Shown: piece after piece, positions 11,586-22,900 of the stretch
How the letters are laid out: each line of letters opens with the position of its first letter
Position numbering within the stretch: the stretch's first letter is position 1
Assembly (NCBI GenBank): GCA_963855995.1
Contig: OY979730.1
Coordinates: 9,153,300 to 9,217,299, forward strand
DNA length: 64,000 bases
Direction of reading: 5' to 3'
Origin: Muricea muricata
Lineage: Eukaryota; Cnidaria; Anthozoa; Malacalcyonacea; Plexauridae
Notes under the pieces: generated by a model
What the model was told of the DNA's origin: nothing
The model's database searches: none
The model's input: the letters and a program-made list of their open reading frames with translations, nothing else
Made by a program: the position numbers and the translations under genes

Positions 11586-12719
11586 CTCTCTCGCAGTCTA
11601 GGTGTTTGAGAAAAGGTAAAATAAAAATGTTAGTACTGGAACAAAGTCTTGAATTGATGATACTTTTTATCATCATTCATTTATACATGTGTACGTGTAC
11701 TGTAATTATTGATATTAATTCGCCTCTTCAGTTTAGACCGAATTGTCTAAGTATGGATGAACGCCAGTTCTACCCGGAACACAGGACAAACACGTTTTTA
11801 GCAGCAAAACAAAAACTCGTTATGGTATGTAAAAATATGTCTGCGAGAGCGACCGCAGTTTTGAAATTGATAAGGAAACTGCAGGGCCATCGGTTGTATT
11901 TGTCAACATTATCAATGACGAAATGATAATGACAGGAACACGTAGGATTGTAATCATTCAATATATATATCGGTTTTCTACTCTTAAAGAAGAAAAATTG
12001 TCAAATTGAACAGTTGTAACTATTTCTGTGGCACGCATTGACAAAAAATTGCGAAACTCGTCTGAACTTATCCCTGTTTATTGTCATAAAAGAAAGCCGT
12101 CTATTTTAATACATGATTCATGACATGCACATATGTAAACTAACTAATTGTACAAAATGAATACACCTTAAAAACGTCTTAGTTTCGTTAAATTTTGATC
12201 TCATCATCATTCTCATCGAAGTTTTTCCGAAGTACCACGGTTAAAAAGCAAATAAAGTTGTGCTATGTCTCGCTGAGAGGGCAAATAGTAAATTTATCAG
12301 CTTTCCGGTGGCATTATTCACAAACCTGTTGAAATATTCTAAGACGTTTTCAATCGTTGTTCTTCACAGCGTTTCATATTCCATTGCAAGATCACTTACA
12401 CTTTGTACATTATATTTCCGCTTTGTTGATTAACCAGCGTGATATATATGTTACAAATTGCGTATATTCAATAACCAATGGGATATTGCTAAATGTCACA
12501 CATTTATATTACTTGGCCACAAAGGCACAGACGCTATACCTCAAGGGCATACGTCAGCATGGCTTCCTCTCACAGCACTTGAAATTATTAATATTCATGG
12601 TTTTATATTGTCGTATTTTGCATAAGCTCTGCTTTCTTTTCCATCGAAAATTATTGGGGCACTTTTGCGGTAGTTGTCACTTTACATGCAGGGCAGTTGT
12701 TTTTGAAATATAAAACTTA
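11586..12719. other. Intergenic, no gene recognised
   Basis: Open frames of about 118 codons exist on the plus strand at 11573-11926 and 12357-12713. They have no recognisable motif, no good context and composition like the surrounding sequence. I regard them as chance ORFs. Confidence 0.35.
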
Positions 12720-12880
12720 TCAGGCTTGTTGCCCTGCATGAAACTATTTGTGAACATTGCTTGTCACAAGTTTTCAATCAGCTGTCAAGAAATTGCAACA
12801 ATTTTTTTTGAGATTGCAATGATATGCTAAGGTAGTCCAATACAGTCGTGTCATGACAGCATTTATATCACGTTTGTATC

Positions 12881-13130
12881 ATGACTGTATCAGACTTGCT
12901 ACAATTTTAGCTTGTTACACTCTTGTTATACTATAACTGTAACAGATTTGTTTAATGCAATCCTCTCGTTACATTCTTGTTATAGCATGACTGTATCAGA
13001 CTTGCTACAATTTTAGCTTGTTACACTCTTGTTATACTATAACTGTAACAGATTTGTTTAATGCAATCCCCTAGTTACATTCTTGTTATAGCATGACTGT
13101 ATCAGACTTGCTACAAACTAAACCTTGTTA
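12881..13130. repeat. 106-bp tandem repeat, about 2.3 copies
   Basis: The unit starting ATGACTGTATCAGACTTGC begins at 12881, 12987 and 13093, exactly 106 bp apart. The first two copies differ at only a few bases (for example CCTCTCG against CCCCTAG). The third is cut short. Confidence 0.85.
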
Positions 13131-13165
13131 CATTTTTCATATCATAACTATCAGATATGTTAGAG

Positions 13166-13267
13166 TTAAATACCGAGAAGGAGGGATTTATGGCGTATAC
13201 AGCCCGCGAGGACGCGCAGCGTCCGAGGGCTGTATACGCCATAAATCCCGACTTTCGAGGTATTTAA
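13166..13267. repeat. 102-bp palindrome with TTAA ends
   Basis: Left half TTAAATACCGAG...GGATTTATGGCG is matched by right half CGCCATAAATCC...GGTATTTAA. The centre is GACGC GCA GCGTC. It would form a nearly complete hairpin and reads as a fold-back transposon. Confidence 0.75.
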
Positions 13268-14339
13268 CAAACTTATTTTATTTTTGAGGAGGTTTTCTAG
13301 TAGAATCTTTCGACTTTAAACAATTTAAGTCGAAATTCGTCGAGATTTTTCCACAAGTTTGATCTAATTATTTATTCAAGAACTGTATCTGAGATACAGC
13401 CGCGGTACATCAAAGAAAACCGAGACAAAAATAAAATAAGCTACGATATTACCTTGTTACATTCTTGTTATATCATGAACTGTGTCAGACTAGTTACAAC
13501 AATCTTGTTACACATCTGATAATCCTATCAAGCCTTTTGCAAATTTTCAAAAGCTTGTTCTGAAATTATTTCAACGAACTAGGATCAGACTCATCGGAAG
13601 ATTCACTGCGAACACCTGCTGATAGTTTCTTAACAGATTTGTGACGACATGTTCGCAGGAGCCGGTTAATGCTCCAATAAACGTTTGTCAGTTTAGAAGC
13701 TTTGCTCACATGCAAGATGTTGACAAGTTGTGTTTGCACTGCTTGTTCCAGGCTGTTGAAACATGTTTGGAACAAGCTGTTTACTGCTTATCACAAGCTT
13801 GATGGGACTAGCAGACTTGTTACAAGGTTGTTCCAACAAGACTGGTACAGTCGTGATGTAACAATATCCGGTCTGTGGCAAATGTTAAATACACCCATTG
13901 TTCGTTTTGTACCTATTTTGTTCAACTCCAGCCACTGTAGTTCATATAGTTAACAGTCAATAGTCTTCAAAAAGGTATCCACCGAATAGGATAGAAATTC
14001 AGACATAAAAACGACGTCTAAGATGAAAAAAAGTAGTGTAATACACAACTTCATGTTGCCAACTGATGTCAGTGGCGCCACGAAGAATTACAAATTGCTA
14101 TTTCAATATCGACATTTTATGCATTAAATAGCGAACGTATTTCGCTTAAATCGATATGGATGTAACTTTGAAGATCTTTTCTCCCGATAAGCTTAATAAA
14201 CCATGTATTAATTGTGGTAGAGTCGAAAAATATTGTTATAAATAGACACAAGTGTTACACGTTCACTTTGTCGTTCATGTTCTTTGTCCATTTCAGAATT
14301 CGTAAAATTGACCAATCACAACGAAGCACAAAAGTTCTA

Positions 14340-14960
14340 AACATTTGCCACAGACCAGCAATATTGTTACAGCTTTGTGTCAACCCTGTGATAATCGTGT
14401 TGCTATCAGAGTTGTTGGGACAATCTTGTAACGAGTTTGATATTTCCGTCAAGCTTGTTACAAGTTGGCAACAAGTTGTAACAGACATCTTGACAACTTG
14501 GGACAAGCGGGGAGAACAAAATTTGCTTACAGACTTGCTTAATTAAAAGTAGGGAGGTTTTTACGTGTGTACTTGGTGCGTATTTTTACACGATTTTTGC
14601 ATCTGCAGTATGGCAAGTTGTTACAAGTCCGCAAACAAGTTGGAACGAGTCTGATCGCATTTTGTCAACAAGTTGTGTACGCCCTGCTGGTTCCTAGTTT
14701 GTCGTAACAAGTTTGCAACTGTCAACAACTTACAACAAGTTTAATGGCGTTATCAGACTTGTTACAAGGTCGTCTGGCACAATCACGAAACACAAAATTG
14801 TTATTTCATGATTGTAGTAGACTTGTTGGAACAGCTTGTGACAAGTCTGATAATTCAATTTAAAAGCCGTCAAGTTTGTTAACAGCTTGTTCCAAAGTTG
14901 ATGAGAACTTGTAACAGTTGTCATTAACTTGTTTGCAGACACGCTACAAATCGTGAGATT
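14340..14960. repeat. CAA/TTG-rich element copy
   Basis: Dense repeats of ACAAGTTG, TTGTAACGAG and CTTGTTACAAG of the same family as 7244-7832. The ends are not as clear here, so the limits are approximate. Confidence 0.5.
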
Positions 14961-15128
14961 GTTAAGTCCCGGCCAGAGAGATCCGCCAAAGTTTTGTAAT
15001 TATTTAAAGGTGTTTTGCCTGTAAATGCCTCCTAGAGTTTATAAAATATGATCAAATCAGTGCTTAGGAGAGAATGTTCTTATTTCCTTCCCAAAAATGA
15101 CACCTCCATCAGAAATCCAATTGACCAT

Positions 15129-15366
15129 AACAAAAAAGATGGCGGATGTACATTTTACCAGAATGCATTGCGGTCGGAAATCGTTTCAAAAAGCAAATTG
15201 AAGTCTGTTGAAGGATAAACATAAGAGAGGAGGTTATTTTATTTGTGTTGTTAAAGTTTGATGTTCTTAGGTGTTTATTTATATTAGCATATTATATTCA
15301 GTCGTTCTTGCTTGATGGCCACAATGCATTCTGGTAAAATGTAAATCCTGCCATCTTTTTCGTTGT
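15129..15366. repeat. MITE of the AAGATGGCG / CATTCTGGTAAAAT family, copy 1
   Basis: Left end AAAAAAGATGGCGGATGTACATTTTACCAGAATGCATTG is mirrored by right end CAATGCATTCTGGTAAAATGTAAATCCTGCCATCTTTTT (shown in parts: key blocks ATTTTACCAGAATGCATT and AATGCATTCTGGTAAAAT). Two other copies lie at 52147-52382 and 57844-58073, all close to 235 bp. Confidence 0.7.
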
Positions 15367-15369
15367 AGT

Positions 15370-16906
15370 CAACTTGACACTTCCAAATGGAACTTCCTTG
15401 CAAGTGCAACACCCCCTCCCCCCCCCCCCCTAGCGTAGTGTGCATTATAACCCAAAAAACACCCCTCCTCCCCTCCCCCCGTAGCGTAGCTTGTAAATAT
15501 TTCTTGGCAGGGGGGATTGTATACATCAACCTAATTATCAACAAAAAATAAAGAACATCAGAGAGCACATTTCTATTTCATTATGTGTATTTTATAGACT
15601 TTATCGGTGAGTTGACGTCCTGATAACTTCAGAGCAATCTGTATTTCTTAAAAATAAGGATCTGTTTTATCGTAAAGATTTATACTCAAATGTAAAATGT
15701 ATCAATTATTTGCAGTTTAATATAGTAGATGAAATTATCAAATATAATGTAGCCATATGCCTTAAACCGTAAATTATATAAGCATACGTGATAGTCGTAG
15801 ATTTGCTTTATAGCAAGTTTCAATCGTTTTAATGTGCTTATCAAGTACTGAAATTCATGTCCTACCATATGACAATGTGTTGCAAATCAGTTATGTATAT
15901 TATATATGTTATTTAGCAATTTAATGATATTTGGGTCCCATTGCTGCTTGTTTGGTTAATACACTAGTCTATGTAAGCCGCTATTTCTGACTCCGCGGCT
16001 AAGGGAGTACAGCTCTACCCACCAAGTCTCATGCCCATAGCATATACATAACGCACACCTCAGCAGACAATCTCAGTCTCAAATGCCTAGTCTGCACAGC
16101 AGACTGATCTGAGGGTGTGTACAGATTAGATATCATTTAACGTGTTGATTAGGTATCATTTGATTTGCAACACCAGTAAAGAGAAAAATATTACAGTTGC
16201 TAATCCCTTGGAAGTATATTGATGTGATAAACTTGATCTTAGGGGAGCAGGCGTTTATGCTTTTATGTATTGTCCATTGACTGCTGCTTTATTAATAGGA
16301 AACAAATAACACAATTAGTATGGCAGATTGTTTGACTTGAATAAACTGCTGAGTGCAAATACCATATATGTCATTGGTTCAGGGACTGTAGAAGATTGAC
16401 ATTTGAGAGGGGGTCATGTTGATATATTTGGATTCTGTCTCATTAATTGTGAACCCAAATATATACATGCATATGGCCTGCTCAGCTGCCAAACTTTGTG
16501 GCTCCTGTGATGAATAAAAAAAGGTGTGTTTCATATTAGTTTCGATTGGTTGTTAGATGTTTCAAGCAAAGGTTGGTTTTTGGAAGTTAGTCTAACTTAA
16601 AGATAGTGTCTCTTAAATTCAGGAAATCAAGAAAATTTGAAAGATATCAGCATAAAGACAAAATTAAAGATCTTCAAAATTAGAGATTAGATTGGATATT
16701 AAAGATTAGATTGGATATTAAAGATTAGATCTTCAGATTGAGCGCTTTTGATTAGAAAATTATCTCTGCAGATATATGTCTAAGGGCTAATCTCGAGGAC
16801 AATGCCCAAACATTATTACTCACATTGTACTTAGATATTATTGTTGATTATTGTCTGGTTAAAGTTAGGCACAACCCATAACTATTCCTCTTTTACTTTC
16901 CTACAG
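15370..16906. other. 5' flank of the sugar transporter gene
   Basis: Includes C-rich tracts near 15410-15480 and no supported exon. The first transporter exon I find starts just after a strong polypyrimidine-AG acceptor. An untranslated upstream exon is therefore likely here or further left, but I cannot place it. Confidence 0.35.
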
Positions 16907-16949
16907 AATATCTATAAGTTCTCAAAGATTCTGGAGATGACAGAATCAG
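16907..16949 (+). CDS. SLC2A12-like: Transporter exon 1 (start codon)
   Basis: Acceptor TTTCCTACAG is followed by 30 nt and then ATG (16937) ACA GAA TCA G, with donor GTTTGT. Joined in phase 1 to exon 2 it gives [14 protein letters not shown]. If this exon is wrong, the ATG at 18610 (MEMTERL) is the alternative start and the protein is about 650 residues. Confidence 0.55.
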
Positions 16950-19900
16950 GTTTGTTCATTAATTACACTGATGCTATAGTATGGTGGCACACAGGTGCCA
17001 ATGTAATTAATTATTATATGAGTGAAAGTGATATTAAAATGGCAGTAATTCAGTGAGAATACAAATTAGATATTACTTATGCAAGTAAGGACATTACAGA
17101 TGCAAGTAAGAACATTACAGATGCAAGTAAGAACATTACATATGCAAGTAAGAACATTACAGATGCAAGTAAGAAGGTTACATATGCAAGTAAGAACATT
17201 ACAGATGCAAGTAGGAACATTACAGATGCAAGTTAGAACATTACAGATGCAAATGAGAACATTACAGATGCAAGTAAGAACATTACAGATGCAAGTAAGA
17301 AAATTACATATGCAAGTAAGAACATTACAGATGCAAGTAAGAACATTGCAGATGCAAGTAAGAACATTACAGATGCAAGTAAGAATGTTACATATGCAAG
17401 TAAGAACATTACAGATGCAAGCAAGAACATTACAGATGCAAGTTAGAACATTACAGATGCAAATGAGAACATTACAGATGCAAGCAAGAACATTACAGAT
17501 GCAAGCAAGAACATTACAGATGCAAGTTAGAACATTACAGATGCAAGTAAGAACATTACAGATGCAAGCAAGAACATTACAGATGCAAGCAAGAACATTA
17601 CAGATGCAAGCAAGAACATTACAGATGCAAGTTAGAACATTACAGATGCAAGCAAGAACATTACAGATGCAAGTAAGAACATTACAGATGCAAGTTAGAA
17701 CATTACAGATGCAAATGAGAACATTACAAATGCAAGTAAGAACATTACAGATGCAAGTAAGAACATTGCAGATGCAAGTAAGAACATTACTGATGCAAGT
17801 AAGAACATTGCAGATGCAAGTAAGAACATTACAGATGCAAGTAAGAACATTACAGATGCAAGTAAGAACATTGCAGATGCAAGTAAGAACATTACTGATG
17901 CAAGTAAGAACGTTGCAGATGCAAGTAAGAACATTACTGATGCAAGTAAGAACAATAACTAGTTTAACTATTTCAGTTAAGGCTATTCCTACTGTAAGTA
18001 AGCCACTTCAGATTACGTGACAACGATATGATATGAAATAGGTTCATTACATGTAAGATGAGGAGGTTGATTCACTTTATTGTTTTGCATGGTATAAACT
18101 GCAGCCCTCTAAATTAGTGAACGAATAGGTCCCCAGCAAGTAGAAATACTGTAGAGTCTCGAGAGTAAGCACTCTGCTTATTTTCAAAATCATTGGCCTC
18201 AAGATGTGCATATGTTCGAGGAGGTGCTTAGTTTTAAAGGATGCCTACTTTCTAGCAGTTATTTTTTACATTGGTCAAATTTAAATGCATGCTATAGTAT
18301 ATGTGGTATATATTGGGCACGGGGTGCTAATTTTCAAGGGGCCACTAATTACTTTCGAATTCTCTAGCATTAGTATTGAAAAAACACATACTTTTGTGAC
18401 CAGGAGCACTTACTTTCGAAGGGGTGCTTAATAGTTTTTACTACAATCTGAATGTACCTTAATCTGGAAGTTGCATTACAGGTCAGTAATCTTTTGCTGT
18501 GCTGACATGACAATAGTTAGGCAATGTAATGTAGCTAGTAATTAATGTCTTTTCTTTAGCCAATCTCTTGGATGATTCCAACCCTCAAAATGAACAACTG
18601 TACCATGAGATGGAAATGACAGAAAGGCTGTCAGTGGAAACCAGAGATTCACTAGGGTATAATTACTTATTTTTTCTGTGCAGAATGTAATTGATACATT
18701 TTAAGCACGAACCCTTAATGTGCATATGTCACAATTTTTTTTTTATTTGTAGTTGGAAATTAAGATGTTTTAAAACTGTGTAACAATGTCTTTTACTTTA
18801 TTTTGTTATATTTTTCTGTAAAACATTCCAACCAATAGTATTGAAGTCTAAATTTAATTGGTCAAATTAATTGTTTTACAAACGCGCATGACAAAGTGTT
18901 TAAGGTAAATGTTCATGTCCCTTACAAAAATACCTTGGCCCAAAACTTGTAATTTGATTTAAGTTTAATTTGGGATGAATTTGTACCGTTTAGTTCTTGA
19001 AATTTTTGCTAGAATTTACTCTGAGAATACTTAGATATTTCACATTAGAATGGCGTTGAGTAAAATTTGTTTGGCTTTGCATTAAAACATTTGCTGTATT
19101 GTTGCTAAAAGTGCAGTTATTTGAGGATTTGGTGGTGTCATAATTTGTAACCATCAGCATGCTAAAAACATCACACACGACCACGAGTTTCCGTGCCAAA
19201 ATCCGGACCAAAAAGCATCCCTCTAAATACTCAATCTTTTTCTAAAAACTGCATGTAGCGGACAAAAATGCTTTAAAATATCCGTTTAATTCGCCGACCT
19301 TTTTTTTGACTTGTCTAGATGTATAAGAATTAGTGGATCGACACGATATGTTCTGGCAGCTGTTGTGGCTTCTCTGGGTGGAGTATTGTTTGGATATGAT
19401 TTAGGTATAAAGAAGCTTCGTTGTATACGGTATTTAGTCGAATTGCTTTGCAGAAATCTAGCCATTTTGATGAAGCTTAAAGCTAAATCTAAATCTGAAC
19501 AAGGAATGGACAATTTCCATCAGATCAAGTTTCGACCCAAGGCAAGCAAGAACGAAATGTCAGTAGGGCTAGAAAAAACATCTTAAGATAAAATTGATGT
19601 GTAGTTTAGTTTGCGAGGGTGTACCCCTTTATCTGAGCTAAGTTCCCTCATCCCCCCTTTCAGTCACCCTTGGTGGCTCAAGCTTAACGTTGTCTTCCAC
19701 CCCAGATTATTGTTTGTTTATACATCTGGGTTTATACATCTGGGGCACAGGCGGCCCAGTTCAGTGTGTAGTTTCATATAGAGATCAGTAGCGAGCGGTA
19801 GCGTATTGTTTTACATATATCTATGCTGTATGTTTTATATATTTACATATGTATCTTATATATGTAAAACAATACGCTACCGCTCGCTACTGATCTCTAT

Positions 19901-22900
19901 ATGAAACTACACACTGAACTGGGCCGCCTGTGTCTGGGGTCGGTTGTACGAAAGGTGAATACCGCTAGCCACCGGATAGTGATTTTTTTCAAACTTTCTA
20001 AACATGTTTAGTAACTGGTAAAACCCATATTAAAGTTCAGCATTTTTGAGCTGAAGTCACTTCCATTTCTTGTGAGTGTGATATCCCTGGTGTCACTGCT
20101 TTTTATGACTTTCTGCAGCAGTTGAAAAAATCACTATCCGGTGGATAGAACACCGCGGAAAAACGTCTGCGCATGCGTCAACTTTACTGAGATTAGCTTG
20201 GTGAATCGGGTGTTTCGGCTTGTTTATTTTGCAATATGGCGGTGAAAAGAAGTACCTCACATATGTGCCTTTGGAGTAAAATTATTAGCTAACCAACGAA
20301 CGTATGAACTTAAAAACAAGAAATAATTGTAGTTTACATGCCTAGAAAATAATATTATTTTAGATGCAGGCCAAAGGTGAGTAATGAAAAATTTATTGTT
20401 TACGAAAGCTACTCGACCGAATGAACAAGGAAATTTTCCATAGGATAATTTTATCCACATTTTTGCCAATAACTTTTTTTGCGTAGAATGAAAAAATTTT
20501 GCGTTAACTGTATTTAAAGGTAATGACCTGCTATACAACTTAAGCATATGCAAATGCAAAACTCTTTCACTGTTTGCAAAACTCTTGGGTTTTAATCCGG
20601 TGTTCGAGAATTTTTCAAGAAGTACTCGCACGCCTCTCGGACTCAAACGTCAATTTTCAAATTAAATTTTGTGTTCTTAACCTTAGAAAACTGCTTATTA
20701 ATAGCCAAACTACTCGTCCTAATGTTATTTTGTTTGTTTCACTTATCTTCAGCAATTAAAAAGAATTATTTTGCTTCAGGAAACGGGGTTTAAATTCCCC
20801 ACAATATTTTCAAGTACTTGCGCATGCGCAGACGTTTTTCCGCGGTGTTGGTGGATAGCGCTATCAACCTTTCGTACTACCCCCCCCCTGGGCTTGGACG
20901 TACGAAAGGTGAATGAAGCCATTCATCGGTAGCGATTTTCTCAAACTTTTTGAATATATTCAGTGACTGGTAAAACCCATCTAAAAATCACTGTTACACT
21001 AATGCAACTTAAAAAGTCGCAAGCGAAAGGTGTCTCGCAGTCATAAAGTCACGCAACGTTTTTGTTCCAAAAAGCTTTGCACGAAGTAGAATCAGGTTCT
21101 ACTTTTCGCAATGATTGCCGAAACGCTGCAACGCATAAATTTTTTATCCATTGCACAGTGTAACATCCCTCTTGCAACTTGTCTCGCAATATTTCTGTTG
21201 AGCAGCCAATAAAACTCTGAGATTGCGGGCAAGTCGCAAGAAACAATGCACAATGTAACATCTCTGATCAGGCGACTCCAATTCATAACATAAAGTCGTT
21301 GCAAGACAAGTTGCGCAACGTAACAACACCTTAAAGTTCAACATTTTCAAGTTAAATTCCATTTGTATCGCTTACGAGTTCAATATTCCTGGTGGATAAC
21401 GCTATCTGTAGAATAGTGATTTTTCAACTACCAAAGAAATCATAAAAATCAATGGACCATTCCCCAATTAGACAAACTTTTAAATTCGATTTGCTTGCTC
21501 CAGTGTAGTACACTCATCAATACTGGACCGATTGCATTGTCGACAGAATTTTGAAAAAAGTTGAAGTGGGAAAATTCATTACCACAGCATTGAAGAGAAT
21601 CCTAAAATTAGTAAAACTGCAAAGTTTGGTCGCGAAATGTTGTAAAATGAGGAAAATATAGCCCTGCAAAGTTTGCGAATTTTGTATACTTTTGTATTAC
21701 GCACGGAAAATTGATACCGCTTTCTCAATGCTGGTATCAATTTTCCGTGCGTAATACAAAAATATACAAAATTTGCAATCTTCACAGGCTTACATTTTCC
21801 ACATTTTACAACGTTTCCCAACCAAACTTTGCAATTTTACTAATTTTAGGATGCTCTGCAATGCTCTGGTAATAAATTTTCCTACTTCAACTTTTTTCAA
21901 AATTTTGCCCATAATGCAATCGGTCCATTCACGTTTCGTACAACCGACCGCTGTTCCACTCCAGGTATCGTATCCGGCGCAATGCTTCAGTTAAAAGAAG
22001 AGTTTCAACTGGATTGTCAACAACAAGAGATGGTTGTCAGTTCCATGCTGTTTGGCGCTTTACTTGGTTCGTTAACAGGAGGTCGGGAGATATTTCTTTT
22101 CTTTTTAACGTTTTTGGGCGCGTACGGTCCTCTCTCGTTTGAGGGGTCACCCTGGGGGAGAGGGAGGGGGGGCGTGATTTCGTGTCCGTAGTAAGCGGAT
22201 GCGAAGAAAACTTCCCAAAATGGTAGTGCTTTTTGTCTTAAAATGTCGCGGTTATTTCCACTTGAGGTTTGTGTAATAATAACTATGTCAAGATAAAAAG
22301 TGATTGTTAGCATTTTGCATTTAGAAAAAAAAAACGTTTAAGAATTAAGGTGTCCAGTTTAGTGAGAGTATGATATTAAATATATTCGTTGCGCAGCGCA
22401 TAACATAACGAGAGCCTGTAATAGTGAAAGCTTATAGACCTTATGCATAATTCGTGTTCCGGACCGTGTATCGTAGGAAACAAGAATTTAGGCATTGTTA
22501 TTGGTCGCTGTTTGCTAGGAGTGACCAATAACAATGCGTAAATTCCTGTTTCCTAGGATACACGGTTCCAATCACAATTTATGCTTAAGTTCTACATAAA
22601 GGGTATACACCGCAAAAATGCAAATGAATTGAGCTGATGTCTATTACATACAGAAATTCATATTTCACACAGAAATTCATCCTTTTCCTCTTAAAACATA
22701 GAAATGATCCTTTTTGGGTGTCTCCGTGCTGTCAATGAACACCATATTTTACCGTGAAAATGACCAGAAAAACGGATACGAACCGTGAAAGCGAATAGTA
22801 TGCTTCTCAATTCTCTCATTATAGGCTACATCATTGACTACTTTGGTCGGAGAAAGACAATAATCATTAATGCATTTGTCTTCTTTGCTGGAGCGTTTAT

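Larger units (their letters stand above)
12720..13940. repeat. CAA/TTG-rich element copy with internal tandem and palindromic insertions
   Basis: Words such as TTGTTACA, ACTTGCTACAA and AGACTTGTTACAAG recur densely, as in the 7244-7832 element, but more diverged. The copy contains a 106-bp tandem repeat (12881-13130) and is interrupted by a palindrome at 13166-13267. Confidence 0.5.

Noticed and set aside
17068-17957. CRISPR-like array of direct repeats
   Set aside because: Units are contiguous with no unique spacers, there are no cas genes, and the context is a eukaryotic intron.
17079-18020. A 313-codon ORF of MQVRTLQ repeats (and matching minus-strand ORFs)
   Set aside because: It is the translation of a 21-bp minisatellite. 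Unit length divisible by three keeps several frames open on both strands, and it lies in an intron.
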